Assembly: GCA_947085045.1 (NCBI GenBank)
Contig: CAMTUU010000005.1
Span: forward strand, 124,001-188,000
DNA from: Pseudolysinimonas_A sp947085045
GTDB lineage: Bacteria > Actinomycetota > Actinomycetes > Actinomycetales > Microbacteriaceae
DNA: 64,000 nucleotides
Direction of reading: 5' to 3'
Shown here piece after piece: positions 61,134-64,000 of this stretch. Numbering within the stretch: position 1 is the first letter of the stretch; the number at the start of each line of letters is the position of its first letter. The translations under genes and the position numbers were made by a program. A model generated the notes under the pieces. The model was not told the origin of the DNA. It searched no databases and saw nothing but the letters and a program-made list of their open reading frames with translations.

Positions 61134-61244
61134 CTACTTGGTGGGTTTGCCGTCGGCGCCGAGCGGTCCCTCGTCGAGGCCCTTCGCCACGTAGGGCCAG
61201 GTCGTGTACTGCCAGATGACGAGCGATCCCTTGACCGGATCACG
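61134..61244 (-). pseudogene. Start-less conserved-looking small ORF after dprA
   Basis: A minus-strand frame reads DPVKGSLVIWQYTTWPYVAK and GLDEGPLGADGKPTK before TAG at 61134, a strikingly protein-like stretch for a 36-residue tail. No ATG, GTG or TTG exists in that frame before it. The GTG at 61243, which overlaps the dprA stop exactly as a coupled start would, is out of frame by one base. A one-base indel just after that GTG would restore a small gene of about 36 residues. Confidence 0.4.
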
Positions 61245-62403
61245 CCGGTGCGCGACGCCAGCCCGACGCGTTCTCGACGACGAGTCCGTCGAGTTCGAGC
61301 ATCCCCAGTTCGGCGCGCACGGCGTCGATCGACATCCCGCAGATGGCGGCGATGCGGGCGAGGTCGCGGCCCGTGCGGGTCAACGCGTCGAGCACGCGGG
61401 TGCGCTCGGGGGTGGGGTCGCCGGTGTGAGGTCTCGCCGCACCGGCGGGGTCGACGAGTTCGGCCATCTCGTGCGCGGTGGTGACGCAAACGGCGTCGTA
61501 CTCGCGGATGAGCCGATGGCAGCCCGCCGACGCCGAACTCGTGACCGGTCCGGGCACGGCGCCGAGCGGGCGGCCGAGCTGCGCCGCGTGCCCGGCGGTG
61601 TTGAGCGAACCCGAGCGCCAGCCGGCCTCGACGACGACCGTTGCTCGGCTGGCAGCTGCGATCAGCCGGTTCCGCTGCAGAAACCTCCATTTCGTGGGTG
61701 CGGTGCCGCAGGGCACTTCGGAGACGACGGCACCGCGATCGACGATGCGGGTCAGCAGTGTCTCGTGCGCGCTCGGGTAGAACCGGTCGACACCCCCCGC
61801 GAGGAACGCCACGGTGCTGCCGCCGCTCGCCAGCGCCGCACGGTGGGCGGCCCCGTCGATGCCGAACGCCGCCCCGGACACGATCGCGAACCCGCGGTCG
61901 ACCAGTCCGCTCGTCACTTCGACAGTGACGTGCTCGCCGTAGCCGCTGGCGGCACGCGCGCCGACGATCGCGATCGACCGGTCGAGCCGCCCCAGCAGCG
62001 CCGCGTCGCCGCGCACCCAGAGCGCGGCTGGCGCGTGCAGACCGAGATCGTCGAGTCCCGTCGGCCACTCGGGGTCACTCGGCACGACCAGACGTGCCCC
62101 GAAGCGAGCCGCCTGCCGAAGGTGCAGCGGAGTGTCGACCTGCTGGATGCGGGGTCGCCAACGGTCGACGGCATCCGACAGTGACGCGTCGGCCAGCCCC
62201 GAGCCTGCCTCCGCCTCGAGCCATTCGAGCGCCTCGTGGGCTCCGAGAGCCGCGATCAGGCGACCGGCGTCGGCATCGCCGGGTTCGGCGATCGCCGACC
62301 AGCGCGCCCGGGCGTACCGCGCGAGGATCTGCTCGCGGCCGAGGGGGCGAGCGGGGGCCACGGCGCGGACGAGGGCAGCGGCCTCGGATTCCGGGATCGT
62401 CAC
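61240..62403 (-). CDS. dprA: DNA-processing protein DprA
   Basis: The 387-residue protein has the DprA Rossmann-like core: SIAIVGARAASGYGEHV, VSGAAFGIDGAAHRAAL, AFLAGGVDRFYP, FLQRNRLIAAASRATVVVEAGWRSG, and a C-terminal winged-helix (DALTRTGRDLARIAAICGMSIDAV). An N-terminal SAM-like part (about 1-90) precedes it. It loads RecA onto incoming single-stranded DNA. GTG 62403 overlaps the comM stop (GTGA). Confidence 0.94.
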   Translation of the reverse strand: MTIPESEAAALVRAVAPARPLGREQILARYARARWSAIAEPGDADAGRLIAALGAHEALEWLEAEAGSGLADASLSDAVDRWRPRIQQVDTPLHLRQAARFGARLVVPSDPEWPTGLDDLGLHAPAALWVRGDAALLGRLDRSIAIVGARAASGYGEHVTVEVTSGLVDRGFAIVSGAAFGIDGAAHRAALASGGSTVAFLAGGVDRFYPSAHETLLTRIVDRGAVVSEVPCGTAPTKWRFLQRNRLIAAASRATVVVEAGWRSGSLNTAGHAAQLGRPLGAVPGPVTSSASAGCHRLIREYDAVCVTTAHEMAELVDPAGAARPHTGDPTPERTRVLDALTRTGRDLARIAAICGMSIDAVRAELGMLELDGLVVENASGWRRAPA

Positions 62404-63935
62404 GCGGCCGCCCTCCTCAGCAGGAGTGCGCGGCCGACGTGGCCGGCATCCGGCCGCGGGGCGTCGTCGAGGTCGGCGAGAGTCCAGGCCATCCGCAGCA
62501 CGCGGTCGTACCCGCGCATCGTGATGCCTCCGCGTTCGAGCGCCCGGTCGAGCACCGCCGTCGCCCCTCGCTCGGGAACACCCGCTGGTGAGCGGAGCCA
62601 GGTGCCGGGGACGTCGGCGTTGACCAGCCACGGCGTCGCCCTCAGCCGCGCCCGCGCGAGAGCCCTCGCCCGCTCGACCCGGCCACGCGCCGTCGCCGAG
62701 GAGACCCGCCCACCGTCGCCGGCGGCCCGAAGTTGCGCCGCGGTGATGCGCTCGACCCGCAGCCGGATGTCGACGCGGTCGAGCAGCGGACCGGAGAGCC
62801 GCCCGAGATACCGGCGCTGGGCGAACGGGGTGCACAGGCACTCCTGGTCGCGCGACCCCGCGTTGCCGCATGGGCACGGGTTGGCGGCGAGCACGAGCTG
62901 GAACCGCCCGGGGAATCGCGCCGATCCCGCCGCTCGCGAGATGGTGATGACGCCCGACTCGAGGGGTTGCCGTAGGGCGTCGAGGGCGTGCGGGCTGAAC
63001 TCCGGTGCTTCGTCGAGGAACAAGACTCCGTGAGCCGCCCGGGCCGCGGCCCCGGGTCGCAGCACCCCGCTGCCGCCGCCGACGATCGCGGCCGGCGACG
63101 CCGTGTGGTGCGGCGCCTCGATCGGCGGCCGGGTGAGGAGCCGCTCCCCGACCGCAAGGCCCGAGAGCGAGCGCAGCGACGAGACCTCGAGCGCCGCCTC
63201 CACCTGCAGGTCGGGCAGGATGCCGGGCAGCCGGCTCGCGAGCATCGTCTTGCCGGCTCCGGGAGGCCCGAGCAGGAAGAGGTGGTGCCCACCCGCCGCG
63301 GCGACCTGCAGAGCCTCCACGGCATCCCGATTGCCGGCGACGTCGGCGAGGTCCCCCTCGTCGCGAGCGCTCTCGAGGGCCACCGGCGGGAGCAGCAACG
63401 GCTCGACCTCGATCGGATCGAGGGCGGCGCCGTGCCAGATGGCCGCATCGCGCACCGAGGTCACCCCGACGATCTCGATCCCGTCGACGAGCCCCGCCTC
63501 CGCCGCGTTGCCCGCCGGCACGAGCACCGTGCGGTAGCCGGACCGGGCGGCTGCGAGCACCGACGGCAGGATGCCCGGCGTCGGTCGCAGCCGGCCGTCG
63601 AGCGCCAGTTCGCCGAGATGGATGACGCGGTCGACCGAGTCGGCGGGCACCACCCGGTCGGCGGCGAGGGCCGCCATCGCGATGCCCAGGTCGAAGGCCG
63701 TGCCGTGCTTGGGCAGCGCCGCCGGGGACAGGTTGATCGTGAGCTTGCGGTGGGTGATCGGGCAACCCGCGTTCGCTGCCGCGGCGCGCACCCGCTCTCG
63801 CGCCTGGCCCAGCGCGAGGTCGGGCAGACCGATGAGCACGAACCCGGGCAGGTTGTTCGAGATGTCGGCCTCGATGTCGACGACCGTGCCGTCGAGACCG
63901 AGGAGGGCGATGGCGTGCGTGCGTGCGACGTGCAT
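62400..63935 (-). CDS. comM: YifB/ComM-family Mg-chelatase-like ATPase
   Basis: The 511-residue protein has an N-terminal Lon-like substrate-binding region (ISNNLPGFVLIGLPDLALGQ, NLSPAALPKHGTAFDLGIAMA), the AAA+ core with Walker A LLGPPGAGKTMLASRLPG and Walker B VLFLDEAPEFS, and FQLVLAANPCPCG plus ERGGITMRGYDRVLRMAWTLADL at the C-terminus. ComM drives branch migration in natural transformation and recombination. It overlaps yraN by one base upstream and dprA by four downstream, the usual yraN-comM-dprA order. Confidence 0.95.
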   Translation of the reverse strand: MHVARTHAIALLGLDGTVVDIEADISNNLPGFVLIGLPDLALGQARERVRAAAANAGCPITHRKLTINLSPAALPKHGTAFDLGIAMAALAADRVVPADSVDRVIHLGELALDGRLRPTPGILPSVLAAARSGYRTVLVPAGNAAEAGLVDGIEIVGVTSVRDAAIWHGAALDPIEVEPLLLPPVALESARDEGDLADVAGNRDAVEALQVAAAGGHHLFLLGPPGAGKTMLASRLPGILPDLQVEAALEVSSLRSLSGLAVGERLLTRPPIEAPHHTASPAAIVGGGSGVLRPGAAARAAHGVLFLDEAPEFSPHALDALRQPLESGVITISRAAGSARFPGRFQLVLAANPCPCGNAGSRDQECLCTPFAQRRYLGRLSGPLLDRVDIRLRVERITAAQLRAAGDGGRVSSATARGRVERARALARARLRATPWLVNADVPGTWLRSPAGVPERGATAVLDRALERGGITMRGYDRVLRMAWTLADLDDAPRPDAGHVGRALLLRRAAA

Positions 63936-64000
63936 CAGAAGATCCCCTCGAGGTGCTCGATGCTCGCGGGGGCGCCGCGCGGGGCGAGCACACCGATCGC
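63935..64000 (-). CDS. yraN: YraN (UPF0102) C-terminus, partial
   Basis: The frame leaving the right edge ends AIGVLAPRGAPASIEHLEGIF, then TGA sharing one base with the comM ATG (TGATG). The tail and the position directly before comM match YraN endonuclease-like proteins. Only 21 residues are visible. Confidence 0.7.
   Translation of the reverse strand, partial: AIGVLAPRGAPASIEHLEGIF

Overview
The window is a 64 kb piece of a very GC-rich actinobacterial chromosome. Gene content and order suggest Microbacteriaceae (Leifsonia/Microbacterium-like): a separate gatC-gatA and gatB, GlgE-type glycogen metabolism, DUF2510/DUF4190 proteins, DivIVA-domain proteins, DUF3097, a DUF222-HNH endonuclease, and the block rpsB-tsf-pyrH ... 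frr-cdsA beside xerC-dprA-comM-yraN. Family assignment is inference; no rRNA or tRNA gene was seen. Most of the window is ordinary chromosome, densely packed, with many 1-4 base start/stop overlaps.

Layout. 1-7.7 kb: envelope sugar chemistry (family-2 glycosyltransferase, DUF2064 transferase, methyltransferase, membrane-anchored molybdopterin oxidoreductase, two GT-C type membrane glycosyltransferases, a lipoprotein). 7.7-14 kb: small membrane proteins, an ArsR-SRPBCC pair with a likely operator on its start codon, a NERD-nuclease/UvrD-like helicase, and two apparently broken genes. 14-20 kb: gatB, then a 2.5 kb interruption (DUF222-HNH endonuclease, YbaK-like deacylase, DoxX-like protein), then gatA-gatC. 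20-28 kb: DUF1023 hydrolase, ligA, a lipoprotein, mnmA and its partner cysteine desulfurase. 28-39 kb: glycogen/alpha-glucan genes glgX, glgP, glgE and glgB with small genes between. 39-49.5 kb: YbbN-like protein, an unusual fused membrane/lipoprotein, a 608-residue coiled-coil DivIVA-like protein, AI-2E transporter, hydrolase, Na+/H+ antiporter, lytic transglycosylase-like and DivIVA-domain proteins. 49.5-57.4 kb: succinate-semialdehyde dehydrogenase, cdsA, frr, an EamA transporter behind a ykkC-class riboswitch, DUF3097, pyrH, tsf, rpsB. 57.6-64 kb: RIO-type kinase, M23 peptidase, xerC, phosphodiesterase, dprA, comM and the end of yraN.

How the genes work together. MnmA uses sulfur from the adjacent cysteine desulfurase for tRNA 2-thiouridine. 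GatCAB makes Gln-tRNA(Gln)/Asn-tRNA(Asn). GlgE and GlgB build alpha-glucan from maltose-1-phosphate, and GlgP and GlgX degrade it. RpsB, Tsf, PyrH, Frr and CdsA are translation, nucleotide and phospholipid housekeeping. DprA and ComM handle incoming DNA.

Strongest non-coding signals: a ykkC-class leader in front of the EamA gene whose closing strand is mimicked by the gene's own ribosome-binding site; a TAnnnT promoter motif 6-8 bases before about twenty start codons, suggesting widespread leaderless mRNAs, three times as divergent pairs under 60 bp apart; and a small family of REP-like palindromes at gene 3' ends, two of which supply the stop codon of the adjoining gene.
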